Positions 9,763-22,987 of a stretch of 64,000 bases of DNA are shown here, in pieces; within the stretch, counting starts at the first letter, position 1; each line of letters opens with the position of its first letter. Under the pieces are notes generated by a model. That model saw only the letters and a program-made list of their open reading frames with translations, was not told where the DNA came from and made no database searches. The DNA lies in NCBI RefSeq assembly GCF_029962835.1, contig NC_080588.1:49459001-49523000 (forward strand), given 5' to 3'. Source of the DNA: Magnolia sinica (taxonomy: Eukaryota; Streptophyta; Magnoliopsida; Magnoliales; Magnoliaceae). The position numbers and the translations under genes were made by a program.

Positions 9763-12700
9763 GTAGGAGCTCTCTTACACTCACACTTTTGTTATACTTA
9801 GAAAATTTTGAGATTTTAAGAGAGAGTGAGAGAGATTGGGGCCAAAGTGTGGCCCACCATCGAACCTAGAGAGAGTGGACCACACATCATCATCCAGCCA
9901 TCCATCCATTCGAGGTGAGTTTACACCCCTAACTTCATCCTCCTCATCCTCATCTTTCTTCCTTTTATAATTTATTGATGTGTGTGGGGCCCACTGGTGT
10001 GGAGCCCCTGTTTGCATGTATGGTTGGCCATGGTGGTCAGCAAGGTGAGTATGGCCTAACATGATGAACATTATATCCCCCCCCACCCCCCCCCCCTCTT
10101 TTTTATCTTGACATAAACTTGTAAAATTTTATAAAATCAATCATACTATGATCTGAGTTGAAACTTTGTAATAATATGAACCACAATATGAGATAACTCT
10201 TGGCCAAATTTTAAAACTATCTAATAGTCCAATCATCTGTGGCATCAACTTTACTTGGTTGTTGTACAACAACACATAGAGAGTTTCGATTTGCCAAAAA
10301 TTGACCCATTTTTGCTCCCTTTAGTCAACCCGTTAGAAATATATATTCTGTTGGGTTTGTAGAAGATCGAATTATCTTTCCAACAATGTGTAATAAGCTT
10401 TGATTAGAGTTCAAACGACTGAGATCTTGGCCTTATACGAAAATGTATTTGGGGACTTGTTCTAGCTACATATGGTGTGGGCCATATCCATTATTCCAAC
10501 GGTCAGATCTATTTTATATTTTTCTTTAGCATACTTGAGATAAGTTAGTGATCATATGTACGGTCTCTGTGGTCAGATTCATTGTTGATAGAATTTTAGA
10601 AATTTTGGGCCGATAGATGCTTCTGTAAGGATAATTCTTAAATTGTTGTGTCGTTTAAATGGATCCAATGCCCTATATGGTTGGAAACCTATATATTTTC
10701 TAAATGATATATTCTTAAAGCATCTACTCGCTCCAATTTTTCAACAGAGAATCTGATCATAGAGATTTAATTAATATATTTCATGTGCTGCTTAATGTGT
10801 ATGTTAAATATATGTTGTATATAACATTCACCCTCTTATTAACTCACTTGGGCGTGGGACCACTTGTGATTTATGTATTTTATTAGTTCATCTAATATGG
10901 ATACCCATGTGCACTGTTGTGTGTGTCTTATCTATGGTTTACCAACCTGTGGGCCCCACTTGTCATTGAATCTATTTTATTTCATTTGCAATTTCTGTTT
11001 GCTAAAAATTTTCCAAGTACCTAACCGCATTGCATGTAGGCCTCTTTGACACCTTGTGGTGGGCCTCACACTCTGTAGTTAAAGGTCCCACTATGGGGGA
11101 TGTTTAATCCTTATATCAGTAGTTGTGATGTCCTACCTTTTCATCAGGAATGATCCCTAAGTGTTTGGAAAGTGGGCTCAAAATTGTGACAAGCCCCATT
11201 GATGAGAACCGTCTGAATATTTTTATATTTTGTACCAACTTTGGGCCTCTGTAGTGGACCCCACGCAGAAGATATGAGTAGGCAACCACTTGGAATCTTT
11301 AACCTATACCAATGAATAAAGAAATTATATTTTACTTAGGCGAAATCAAATCCCACATGATCGTGGAGTGGGTCCCAAAATGGGGCTTGACACGGTTGTG
11401 TAGAAAATTAAAATACTTATGTTTGGCCTTATACCAAATATTATGTGTGCACAAACAGTTGGTCCCAACTTATATTTTTTGAAGCCAATATATAGTATTA
11501 CTAAGGGCAACTGACAGCACGATGAAAGGTAGTCCCCTGTGATCATGGGACGTATAAAAATTGGGCCAAAACTAATTATGCATTGTGTTTCCTGCATATT
11601 TTCTCCAAGTACCCATACATAAAGCTACTAGATGGATCCTTCCATTCACCAGATGTGAGCCCCACATGATCATAAATTTGAATTGAAGATGGCTAGAAAC
11701 CAACCTTGCACCAAAAATCTGTTTGACATAAAATTTATGTGGGGCCACGTCAGTGGTGTCCACCACCTTCCCAAGGCATTAATACACCATCCAAACCATG
11801 AAAAAGAACTCTCAGGTGTTGGTGGGATCAAAACCATAGGTGGGCCGTCTAGTGTGGGCTGTCTTGTATGGGCCTTACCATTCATCTAAATGAGCCCCAC
11901 CTGGCATGTTTTGGAAATGAGTGTTATATAACTTGAAATGTGTAGTGGACAGATCTTGCTGTCTAGTTGTTGTCTTAAGACATGGGTGGCCATGAGCCCA
12001 TCTAAATGAGGCAACCTTAAGGCCCAAGTGGGCCCAACACTAAGAGAAATGGTTGGGGAGTGAGAAGCCTGTCATAGTAACCTTCCTTGAGCCCGTTGGG
12101 TAGGCCCATTGCCTACTGGGCAGCCTGCCTTGCACACGACCTCTATTCAAGTGGACCACACTTAGCAAGGCTTATTTTAGAATCTATAAACTGGATAATT
12201 GGGATTTTTCTTAATTTACTTGTGTATGTGGCTAGTGGGCTCAATATGATGTATGACATGAAAGATGTTAGCATGTTGTCCTTATGTTTGATATCGTGCA
12301 TTATTTCTAGTTGATGGTGGAATGTGTGTGGCCCACTTAGTTGTGGAATTAGATCCGAAAGACTTATGGTTGGAAGTTTATGCCTTTGAGTTGGCCTATT
12401 GGTTCATCAAGTAGGACTCACACTTGATCTATACGATCCCATGCCTTGTGTGTAGTCCAAGGTCAATGTGGAAGTCACACTAGGTGGAACGCACCTAGTA
12501 ATGGTTGAGATGATGATACATGTGTGGTAACATGATAATGATGATGGTAAGTTGTTGGTTGAAATGATAGATAAGATTTAATGGATGATTAATTATGGCA
12601 TATGCATTAATGATGGATGAGTAATTATTTGTGGTACATATGACATCTCTTATGTTAATCATGAAGTGAAAATGATCCTCATGGTAATGATGACAATATT

Positions 12701-12999
12701 ATGTATATATATGCATGATGACAAAACATGCTAGTTTTCGACCATGCTTGATATCCAAGTGATAATAAAACACATATTGATTGTCGTGATGATAACGTGG
12801 ATAAGATAATCATGTTTTACTTGATGCATGGATGATGATAAGTAAATGATGTTGGTGAGCGTAAGAATAACCTCATGCATGATAGACACCTAATGCCTAG
12901 GGCATAGATAATGATAGTGTTGGACGATGGCCATGATATTGATGATGCATGTGAATCCTAGTATGCTATGTATTATATACACATGCTTGTATGATATAT
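9763..12999. other. Unclassified AT-rich DNA, probably an old repeat
   Basis: I find no coding region here. The stretch has frequent GTGGGCCCCAC-type phrases, a poly-C run near 10077-10096 and a GATGATG-rich part from about 12500 to 12990. It is the target DNA of the solo LTR at 13000. With that insertion removed it continues at 16163, and again at 30841 after the large Ty3 element. Confidence 0.5.
12995..12999. repeat. Target-site duplication of solo LTR (TATAT), left
   Basis: TATAT precedes the LTR end and TACAT at 16163-16167 follows the other end. The 5-bp size fits LTR elements, and one mismatch fits an old insertion. Confidence 0.6.
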
Positions 13000-15900
13000 T
13001 GTAACACCCCAAATTTTGAGGGTCGAGCAGAGCTCAACTCCGGAGATCTGTCGCATCACTTATGCAACATAAATAATGATGATTGAATGTTGTCCATATT
13101 AGTGCATTAAACATGAATGAGATTACACTAAAACAACATATCATACTCCAAAAACAATTAGATTACGCAAGCGGGAGACTGTGATAGATATATAAAGCAT
13201 ATAAGTGGTTATAAGTCCCCAGAGTATGAACATGTCACCATGTTAAATAATTACATGTATAGTTCCAAAATTTATAAAATGATACAATGTAATGACATCT
13301 AATCCATATCCCTTTAACCTCATAGACGCGACTCCAGGTCTACGTAGACCTGCCAGAGAGTTGCATGTAGGAGAACTCCTCCTTGTCATTATAAAAGTCA
13401 GGCTCCGCCTTATGAGCATTGCCATCACCTGAAGCTATAACAGAGTCTGGTTGGTGTTTTAAAACACCGTCCTAGAGTGGGAGTGAGTGATCAACTTAGT
13501 GGAGCTATAAGGCAAAGGTTAACATGTTATCAATTCAATTAAGCAGTAATGATAAAGCAGTACAACATCCATGTCCTAAGTACTCTTGTTAATGCAGAAA
13601 TGATATGTTGTAATGATGCATGCCCTCACTTGCACTCCCTCAGCGACATCATCTCACAATCACGACATGCACCACTCTGGACACGTGCTCTTCAACGCCA
13701 AAGGCACATGCAATCCGGTGCATGGTCATGTTAACCGAGTGATTTATTAGGCATATTCATGTAGCAGGTTCGGGAAGCTAAGGTACCTCCCTTTATATCA
13801 TTTACCCAAACAATGATCCATCTAAGGTCGTCAATCCTAGTTAGTCTCATACGATAGGCAAGTTATAGGGCAACATCACCCCTGATTTAAAAGCAGTGGA
13901 TAGGCAAGTTCAAGTCGCTACGGCGAGGCTCGTTATCTCAGCGTAGGCATAGTTTATACTCGAGGCCATTGCAGAAAGGCTCATCACCTTAGCATAGGCC
14001 GACAGCTCGAATACAGTGTCCCATACCACCGTATTCCGCTCATGAGTTTGGGTTGTTCAATGGACACTACGAGGAGGCTCGTCACCGCAGCGTAGGCCAA
14101 CAGCTTGACCACGGTATCCCATACCACCATGCCCGGCTCATGAATCTTAGCGGATCATGGTACCAAGGTTAAATGGGCTTTTCATTGGTAAGTGGTACCT
14201 TAAATTCAAGCAGTAACGTCCATACATGGTGAAATACATTAGGCCAATCGGGTTACTTGACAAGCTCGACTGGTACGAACGCACACTGAATTAATCAACA
14301 TGGAGCACGTACGCACTCCTCGTGGCCTAACCACTATCGATAATCACCGTACGACTCGGATTCATCGAACGTATCCATTGTGGCAAAACAGGTTTGGCCA
14401 CTGATTGTAAACCGTTATCGATTGCCTGGACTACGTATCAGTCCAATCATACTCAAATATAGTAGGCATTCATCTGTGATAGTCAAATAGCATGTGATAA
14501 ATGATTTAAATGTAAATCTCATTTGAGCATTTTAACAAATACATAGTGCACATGTTATCATACATAGGCATTTCATCCATAAATCACGTAGTAGCGAGAT
14601 AGGTTACATGAAGGAAACTGTAACTATAGATATGGTAATTAAGAATCCTATCTCAATGCCCTTATTAAATACATTTCAACAAACAACTTCTAATTCAGAC
14701 ATTTTATCAAACACTTAGACTACACATATTAACATACATGTAATAAATTAGTTATAACATATATTATAGCAAAGCCTTTCACAAAGGATTTGTCACACAT
14801 ACAATAATCATGTATTCTCAATCAATAATTATAGCAAGCATAAATCATAATTCTATATTTATTCAAAAATTTCAACATACACACGGAATGTATTATATTC
14901 AACATAGTTCATATATATGTGTAATACACGGAAGACATCGCATCTAAGTACATGTGACAGTAATCAAGTCAGTCATTAATCATTAACTGACATTGAAAGC
15001 CTTGAAAACTATAACCTAAATATTTATAATCCGCACCTTTCGTTGATACGCTCATTACGAACTCAGTTCATACACCACGTTCTTGTCTACAACACAACGG
15101 CTACCTAAATCATGAAATATGTTAGTTCTTTCACCATTTCCTCTATTCAGATTCTTAAAACAGATTAAGGTTATGATTTCTTACCCAAAAATGGATTTGG
15201 ATTCGACAGTGTAGCGACACGGGAGAAATGATTTGACACGTGGAGTAGTAGGAATGAATCCTAGCAACTATCTCTCACTCTCTCCCTCTTCTCCTCACTC
15301 TTTCCTCCTCTTTTCTCTCCTCTCTCCTAGGGTTTAGGAAATTCGTATGAAATGAGAAAGGGATGTGTTAAGGCCCTTATATAGGCCCAAAACGGGTGCG
15401 AATGGCTCCAGGGCCATGGTATACTTAGGTTATAGCCAAAGGGTGGCTGTTTTAGGCCAACAAAGCTCATCTGGAGGTCCATTTCCTGCATACGATCTAG
15501 AGAAAGTTTCCTAAAAATGGATCTAGGCCAGGTTAAAGTTTCGGTCCGATCGGACTTGTGGATCGACTGCGGAGGATCAGTTTCAGTTCAACGGCTATCG
15601 TCACTCAATCAGGGCCACAAGTACACTGACATGTGTTAGAAAATTTTCCTAATCCAAGGGTGTAGTTGAGCCAAAATCTGATGATCTAAACCTTAGATTT
15701 GGCCTCCAAGCGAACGGCCCAATTCACTTAAGTTTGAGTTCATCTTCTAAAGATATTCTCGTTTCTCACACACTTCGCTTTGGGCTCAAGTTGTACGTTT
15801 CTGGATACTATTTGGACTTGATTCCTGAAAAGATTGTCAAGCCTAGTTAAGCGGTCATAATCGTATAGTTTCGCGATAATCAGACTTTCGACGCGCGGTC

Positions 15901-16162
15901 TAGGTCCAATACGGAGTTTTAGTGTGCTCCCGAGAGCAACTGGGTATTGAGATTTTCCCTAGGTTTTTAGGTAATGTAGAGTTAGCGATTCTACTAATTT
16001 TGGGTCTTGCAGTTTGAATAGAAAGTAGTTCAAGCTAATCTACTGATTAATTTAGTTTAGTACGTAGTTAATTTTCATCTAATTGTTACATAATTTGACC
16101 CTAAGCGATTTCTGGTTGAGGTGATACTCGGGTCTTTATACGGATTTTTCCGAGACATTACA
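13000..16162 (-). mobile_element. Solo LTR of the Ty3 chromovirus-like family, inverted
   Basis: Read on the minus strand it starts TGTAATGTCTCGG and ends GGGGTGTTACA. It matches the LTRs at 17416 and 27691 along its length, including AAAATCCGTATAAAGACC near the start and CTGCTCGACCCTCAAAATT near the end. Its 3163 bp agree with the 3149- and 3150-bp LTRs of the complete copy. No internal region adjoins either end, so it arose by LTR-LTR recombination. Flanks TATAT/TACAT are a decayed target duplication. Confidence 0.93.
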
Positions 16163-16167
16163 TACAT

Positions 16168-17084
16168 ATTATGAGGATGAATTTGATGTTAAACGATGTC
16201 TATGATAACGATGGTACATGTGAAAACTTGTGCACTTCCATAACCTACACACCTTATGTATGTGCATGCTATGTGAGCCCTGGTGGCTATTTGTTAAGTA
16301 TTCACTAGAGGTGTGGGGCCTTAATGTGTTATTGAGGACACTTAGATATATGGGCATTTGCGTAACATTGGCTATTCTTGTGTTGGGCTAGTGCCTTGGG
16401 CTTATGAAAGCCTACTTGCCCATGGAACTTGGGATGTAAGCTGGTTACAAGTAACGGGATGAGAGGTCAAGTGAGCCCACTTCCATGGTCAAGGGAAGGG
16501 TGTTTGATTATTATTAGCTTGTTGGTTTACTTGGCCAATCGGCACTATTGTTAAGTAAAGCTTATGAGAACATGAGATAATTATGGCATATGATATAATG
16601 TATGGCGAATGCATGCGATGTGTTGTGATATGTGGATGATATGTGATGTGTAGCTCACACACGATGATTATGGCATGTGTTATGTAGCCAATATGTGATG
16701 GATGTGGTATAAAATGTGTAGCTTAAACACAAACAACATGGGTCTCATAAGACCAGATTATAGATTGATAATTAAATTTTATATGGGCCCGAGTTAAGGC
16801 CCATTGCTTATGGGTAGTAAGGCCACGATGTAGTCCATATCAAGACAAGATTAAGGGTCAAAATGGACATTCTCATGGATAATGGGCTATGACCTGAGAG
16901 TCTACTATTAAGTATCCATGTGCCATAGCTTGGTAATTTGATCTATCCTACCCTCGTTATGTTGACATCAACTTCATAGTTTGATACTAAATTGATTCAT
17001 GAGTATCCATTTTATATGAGTGCATGAGCACATCATGAAATTATAGCTCACATGTTGGTCCACGTACCTAGGAGACATCTAGAG
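16168..17084. other. Unclassified DNA between two insertions
   Basis: This continues the pre-insertion sequence interrupted at 12999. It contains GATG-rich and GTGGGCC-type text. No gene is seen. Confidence 0.45.
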
Positions 17085-17410
17085 GAGTTAGGAGATTATG
17101 GATATTGTTTGATTTGGGCCATTGTACTAGTCCATATGATTAGATGAGATCCAGAGATGTACTATGTTTGGGCCCTCGTGTTGGTCTGTATGATTTTTTG
17201 GGGCCCTTATGTTGTTTTATATGCCTGAACGAGATCCAAAGGAGTCAGGGGATTTTGAATATTGCTTAATTTGGGCCATTGCGCTAGTCCATATGATTTG
17301 ATGAGATCCAAAGATGCGTTTGGGCCCTCGTGTTGGTCTGTATGGTAGTATTTGGGCCCTCGTGTTGGTCCTTGTGCCTGAATAAAAGTCCAAGGGAGTT
17401 AGGGTATGCA
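17085..17410 (+). repeat. Degenerate tandem repeat, about 157-bp period
   Basis: TTGGGCCATTG with CTAGTCCATATGAT occurs at 17114 and 17271, each preceded by GGAGTTAGG- or GGAGTCAGG-like text and followed by GATGAGATCCA and TTTGGGCCCTCGTG. The Ty3 element inserted at the right edge of this repeat. Confidence 0.7.
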
Positions 17411-17415
17411 TATGC
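17411..17415. repeat. Target-site duplication TATGC (left)
   Basis: TATGC abuts the left LTR and is repeated exactly at 30841-30845 after the right LTR. Confidence 0.9.
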
Positions 17416-18188
17416 TGTAACATCTCGAAAAAATCCGTACAAGGACCTGAGTACCACCTCAGGCAGAACCACCTAAGGACCGCATCCTGTTGGATAATTT
17501 AGGTAGAAATTAGTTAAGTACTAAACTAAATAATCAGTGGATTAAGGTCGGGCCACCATTTCCACAAATGAGAAGGCCTAAAACTATTAATAGCACCGAC
17601 TCAACGTAACTCAAGGACCTAGGAGAAATCCTAAGAGCCTGTCGCTATCGGGAGTACATTGAAACCCCGTATCGGACCTAGACCACATGTCAAGGGTTCG
17701 ATGACCGCGAAACTATAGGACTATATTTGTCCTATTGAGCTTGACAACCATTGCAGGAATCAAGCCCAGATAGTGTCCAGAAATATACAACTTTAGCCGT
17801 GAGTGAAGTGTGTGAGAAACATGAATACCTTTAGAAAATGAAATGAAACTTAAGTGAATTGGGCCATTTACTCTCACGCGAAATTGAGGATTTCAGACTG
17901 TCAGTTTCTGACCAAACTTCACCCATGGGAAAAGAAAATTTCCCTACACATATCTGTATAACAGTGGCCCCGATCGACCAATTACGACTGTTGATTTGAC
18001 GCAGGTCCTCCACGGTTGATCGGCCCATCCGATCGCACCAAAATCATGTCCTTTCATAGATCCATTGCCAGGGAATGTACCATATGATGTAGGTGAGTAG
18101 TGGGCCTCCATGTGAGCCCTGTTTGTCAGACCAAAGGGTATAAACTATGTATATAGTGGCCCTGGGGCCATTTGCATCACTTATGGGC

Positions 18189-18199
18189 TTATAAATAGC
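18189..18199 (+). promoter_or_regulatory. LTR TATA box
   Basis: CTTATAAATAG is conserved in the right LTR at about 28465. In both copies it lies about 60 bp before a purine-rich leader, fitting the U3/R boundary. Confidence 0.7.
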
Positions 18200-19428
18200 C
18201 CTTATTTCACCCCACCTCTCTCATATACGAATTTCTTCAAACCCCTAAGGGAGAGAGAGAGAGAGAAAAGAAGAGAAAAGAGGAAAGTGAGAAGAGAAAT
18301 CTTGGGAGATCTTTGAAGGAATCCTCTCCCATGACTCCACGCACCAAATCTCCATCCCGTTATGATACACAACCTGTTTCAACTACGATTTGGGGTAAGA
18401 AAACCTAACCTAATGTCGTTGTAGAGATCCAGGTTAATTGTTCATCAAACTAGCTAACATTATGTCGTTTAGGTGCCCGACGTTCCGTTTTCTAAAACAT
18501 AGAGTTTGGACCGAATCCGAATCGAGCATCCCGAGGAAAGGTGCGGATGATAAATGCTTAGGTTATGGTTATTAATGCTTTCAATGTTAGCTAATGGTTT
18601 ATGTCTGACTTGATTGCTGCTGTATTGTCTTAGATACGCCGTTTTCTGTATGAAATGTACACATGAACTGTGTGAGTAAAAGATGCATTCCATGTGTTTG
18701 TTGAAATATTTGAATGAGCATTTGAATATGATTTGTGCTTGCCATGATTATAGATATAGGGTTAATCATTGTTATATGCACGTTAATCTCTCTGTATAAG
18801 GAATTGCTAAAATATATGTTGAACTAACCTAGTCTATGAATTTGGTGAAGTGTAGTCTAAGTGTTTGTTGAATTGTCTGAATGAGAAATTGTCGATGATT
18901 TGTACTTATTATGAGTATTAAGATAGGATTTTTTATTGCCTTATACATATGTATAGTTTCTTTCATGTAATCATAATTTCCTCTACGCAAATTTATGAAT
19001 AAAATGCAAGTGTTTGGTAACATGATCAATGTGTTTGATGAAATGCTCAAATGAAGAATTCACTTAGATTGTTGGTTAAATGCTGAAATGATTATCACAT
19101 GTGTTTATTTGCTGCATCTGAGTAAGATTGGGGCTACAACGTAGCCCAGGCAATCGGTAACAGTCCCTGTTCGGGTGGTCAAATTAGTCACGCCACATTG
19201 GAAAAATTCGATGAATCTGGGCCACACGACGATTGTCGACAGTGGTTAGGCCATGAGGGGTGCTTATGCGCTCCATGTCGATTAAGTCAGCGTGTGCCCA
19301 TACCAATCGAACTTGCTTAATAAACCAATTGGCCTATTGTGTGTTTACCATGTATGGATATTACTGCTTGAATCTATGGTACCCCTCACCAATGTAAAGG
19401 CCCACTTTAACCATGGTACCATGATCCG

Positions 19429-19620
19429 CTAAGACTCATGAGCCGGGCATGGTGGTATGGGACACTATGTTCGAGTTATCAGCCTACGCTGGGGTGACAA
19501 GCCTCCCCATATTGATCAGTGAGTAACTAAGACTCGTGAGCTGGGCATGCTGGTATGGGCCACCATGTTCGAGCTGTCGGCCTACGCTAAGGTGACGAGC
19601 CTCCCCATAGTGACCGCGAG
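19429..19620 (+). repeat. ~96-bp tandem repeat within the LTR
   Basis: GGGCATGGTGGTATGGG, GTTCGAG(T/C)T and CAGCCTACGCT appear twice in tandem. The same module occurs in the right LTR (about 29700-29890), inverted in the solo LTR (about 13930-14160) and once in the otherwise different solo LTR near 40770-40830. Confidence 0.75.
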
Positions 19621-20567
19621 TATAAACTTTTAAATTTGCTTATCGACTACTTTTTATTAGGAGTGATGACCTTACAACTTGTTTATCATATGTGCTGATT
19701 AGGAGTGATGAGCTTAGATGGATCCTTCGATTTGGGTCAATGATATAAAGGGGGTACCTTAGCTTCCCAAACCTGTTGTATGAATAAGCTTAACTAAGTA
19801 CTCGGCTAACACGACCATGCATCGCATTGCATTAGTTAGGATGTGCTTTGGTGATGAAGTTGTACTGTTTTAAGGAAGTGTTGTCATATGTGAAATAGGT
19901 TGTAGGAGTCGCTTGTGAGGGAGCTTTAATGCGAGGGTATACATCATTACTTGCACCCCATTCCTGCATTAACAAGAGTAGTTAGGAAGTGATTGTTATG
20001 ATGCTTTATCATTACTGCTTGTTTGACTTGATAACATGTTAACTTTTACCTTATAGTACCACTAAGTTGGCCACTCATTCCCACTCTGGGACGGTGTTTT
20101 AATACACCAACCAGACTTTCGTTTAGATGCAGGTGCTGATGAAGTCTATGCGATGGAGTAGGACTTTATGGATGAAGAGGAGTTTTCCTACTTTCAGCTC
20201 TCGGGCGGGTCGATGTAGACCTCGTGTCGATGCACAGGGACTACAGGGATATTTGTCTTAGTTGGACATATCTACTTTTTCACATTTCGTTTATTTTGAA
20301 ACAATACATGTATATATTCAGCCCAGTTACATACTCATACTCTGGAGGTTGTGAAATACTTACATGCTTAAATATATATATTTCAGACTTCTGCTTGGTT
20401 ATTTTAATTATATCCGGAGTATGATATGCTGTTTTTGTATAATCCTACTCATGTTTAACTCGTTAATATGGGCAAAACTTGAACATCATTATCCATATTA
20501 CATAAGTGATGTGCTGGATCTTGGGAGTAGAGCTTGCTCGACCCTCGAAATTCAGGGCGTTATAAGT

Positions 20568-20580
20568 TAGTATCAGAGCA
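20568..20580 (+). promoter_or_regulatory. Primer-binding site, initiator tRNA-Met type
   Basis: TTAGTATCAGAGCA lies 3 bp after the LTR end. The usual plant form is TGGTATCAGAGC, complementary to the 3' end of initiator tRNA-Met. One or two bases have changed. Confidence 0.85.
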
Positions 20581-21429
20581 TGATTTGGGTTAAACTGGAC
20601 TTAAGTTATAGGTAACACGACACACTCTGACGCACTTTGATATAGGAAGGGTGCGATGAAATTTAGAGACGATCTTAAGATCCCAAAGTTTCACCGATAG
20701 ATGAGACCAAACATTGTAATGGAGTTCCCAACGTATACCTGAGGGACATAGGTCACATGCATTGACCTAAGTTGCCTCTGGGCCATCAGTTAGCGAGTTT
20801 GAGTCGTTAGTTGACAATTTTCAAACCTGAAATAGATCCAAATGGCGTGAATACGTACACATTTGGCCGTGAAAAAGGACCGTATGGGCTTAAGACCCCA
20901 AATCACGAAGTTTAGTGGGGCCCAAGGGGTCCCACGCACCAAAACATGACCCCAGGGGGGGGAGGGGTGGCCACCATCCCATGGTGGAGGCACCGCCAAC
21001 CGAGCCAGACGGGCGTGGTGGTATCGCTGAATTGGCGGCGCATCGCAGGCCGGTCAAGGGGGGCGCGGCGACACCGGGCGATCGGTGCCACGCTGTCGCC
21101 TGCCAACCAAGTGGGGTCCCTCCCATGTGTGGGGGGCCCTTTTAACACCTTTAGCCCCCTTTTTCTTCATTTCTACTCACTTCCTACCCCACAAACACCT
21201 TCAAACCCTCCAAAAAAACTCTCTTTCTCTCTTAAATCCTCATTTCCATACACTCAAATGCCTCATTTCCTTTACATCCTACACCCCTCCACCACTATTC
21301 CTCAAAAACTACCCTTTACATCTTCTCATTTCTATTATTCCCACTCATTTGACCACAAAACCCTCCTTTTTATGTCTCATAACCTTCATACTTTCAAATC
21401 CACTTCATCCTCAAAGTTTTTCCATCCCA
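20581..21429 (+). other. Untranslated leader of the chromovirus-like element, GC-rich core
   Basis: No convincing ORF is seen. About 20935-21130 is strikingly GC-rich for this window (GGGGGGGAGGGG, GGCGGCGCATCG, GGGGGGCGCGGCG), followed by a long C/T-rich stretch to 21429. Overlapping open frames in several phases across the GC-rich part are composition artefacts. Confidence 0.55.
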
Positions 21430-22712
21430 ATGGCTCTCTTTGAGTTTGTGACCGCCATTTTCTCCATCTCAACACTCCTTTCGCTTATGGGAAATAAGAG
21501 AGTAACCTCGGATGAGGCCGGACCTAGTCGTCCAAGCCGTTCTAAAAAGAAGATGAGTGTCGGGACAAGTGCAAGTGACGAGCGAAGGTTGAAATGGGAC
21601 CTCGACCCTCGAATCCCGATAGAGAGGTCTCTACCGGTGGGCGCCGAAGTCGGTGAGTTCCGTGATCACAAGGTTGTGTTTGAAGCTCATATTGATGAGA
21701 AGTTATTTAGGTTATATCCAGTAATCGACCTCCTCTTGGAGAACGGGTGGGGTCCCATATTTGAGGGAAAAACACATACCAGTGAAGTCACCATACGAGC
21801 CTTCTATGCACACATAACGGACCCAACTCTTGAGCCTCTCTAGTTTACCATCCCATTGGGAAGGACTCAAACCAGGGTCGATGTGGACGTCATGGGCTCT
21901 ATCATGGGAATAGAGCATGGTGTGGTGCATGCCAGTAATACTAATCTCGCTAGTAGATGAGAGAGATATCGTCGCACCCGCTTTCTTTGTGGCCAACTGG
22001 TTGATTGGAGGCGAGGGAACAGTCTCGCATCGACATATATGACGGAAGATTTTCACCTACTCCACTATATGTGCACGTACAACGTGTATCCTAGGTGGAG
22101 TAACTGCACAGAATGCATTAGATTTATGGTGGACTTCCTATACCGAGTTGGACAGGGAGAAAAAGCGTGCCTGCCTACTCTTGCCTTGACTCGAATAATC
22201 AATACTGCATGATCTGCTTAGGGGGACGCCTCACTCTCGTTCGGTCGACTCATCTGCAAGATCACCCATAACTTCGGATTCAGGCTTCATATGGACAACC
22301 TCGCGCCTATCCACTTCATCAATGAGACCACACTCAACAATATGAAGATAGGCCCCAGGCAACGCCAAGCTAGAATTGATGAGTACGAGGATCAGATAGA
22401 AGAAGAGATCGAAGAAGAGGAAGGCAGTGAAGAAGAGGAAGGCAGTGAAGAAGAGGGACAGGAAGAAGAAGAGGAGGCCCAGGATTCAGACGGGGGACCT
22501 CCTACTACTCATGAGGATCACCATGACCGGGCCGCCCTAGAAGCCCACATGGCCAAGATTGAGGAAAATCAGGCCTACTTAAAGAAAAAGTTCGAGGAGA
22601 ACCAGCCTACCTGAAGCAAAAGTTTAAGAAAATGTCTTGCACCCTAAAGGCCTTCCTGTGCTGTATGCAGGATAAGGGAGTGCCTTCGCCTTCACCAGAA
22701 TTGGAGGACTAG
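21430..22712 (+). pseudogene. Extra ORF upstream of gag (plant transposon-associated protein), degenerate
   Basis: The frame opens at ATG 21430 and continues to 22614 with stops at 21841 (TAG), 21958 (TGA) and two near 22210-22220. A one-base shift then extends it to a TAG at 22710. It has a basic, Ser-rich N-terminus and a core with W-x2-I, RAFYAHI, a VDVDVM segment followed by SIMGI, and a later YNVYPR. A run of glutamates near residues 325-355 and a short coiled-coil-like end follow. The core aligns without gaps over 85 columns with the ORF at 32857-33984 of the copia element. It may be the plant 'putative plant transposon protein' family, from memory and unchecked. It is not a gag: no zinc knuckle. 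Function unknown. Confidence 0.75.
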
Positions 22713-22987
22713 TAATATATTTGTAGTTGTCTTCCTTGCTTTTTGTAATAGCCTTGGATAGGCTTAGTTTGGATGCTAGGTTAGTGAGTGTTAAAGCCTT
22801 TTGTTAATTAGCTTACGTGCATCTTTTGTCATAGTTCATGTAATATCACATCATATGTAAATGTGGTAAATTTTGTTAAATGAAATGCTTGAAGCTTCTT
22901 TTGTTTAGAAATGTGTAGAATGTTTAGAAAGAGTGGATGATGTTATCCTGATCCAATAAATGTTGTGCCCCATGTTGTATATAGGGA

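Larger units (their letters stand above)
17416..20564 (+). mobile_element. 5' LTR of the chromovirus-like element
   Basis: It starts TGTAACATCTCG and ends GGGCGTTATA, where the partner LTR ends GGGCATTACA, so the terminal CA has decayed to TA. A TATA motif (TTATAAATAG) near 18190 is followed by CTCTCATATAC and a GA-rich leader at about 18247-18300, the probable transcription start region. Two ~96-bp tandem units lie at about 19429-19620. Confidence 0.95.

Noticed and set aside
9781..10086. 101-codon minus-strand frame
   Set aside because: It overlaps the GA-rich leader after the TATA at 9754 and a poly-C run. Low-complexity translation.
18469..19050. Minus-strand frames of 60-74 codons repeated in both LTRs
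   Set aside because: They are shared only because the two LTRs are homologous. They carry no domain and run against the direction of transcription.
20946..21443. 165-codon frame and overlapping frames in three phases
   Set aside because: Caused by the GC-rich and C/T-rich leader, where stops are rare in all phases. The real extra ORF starts at 21430 in another frame.
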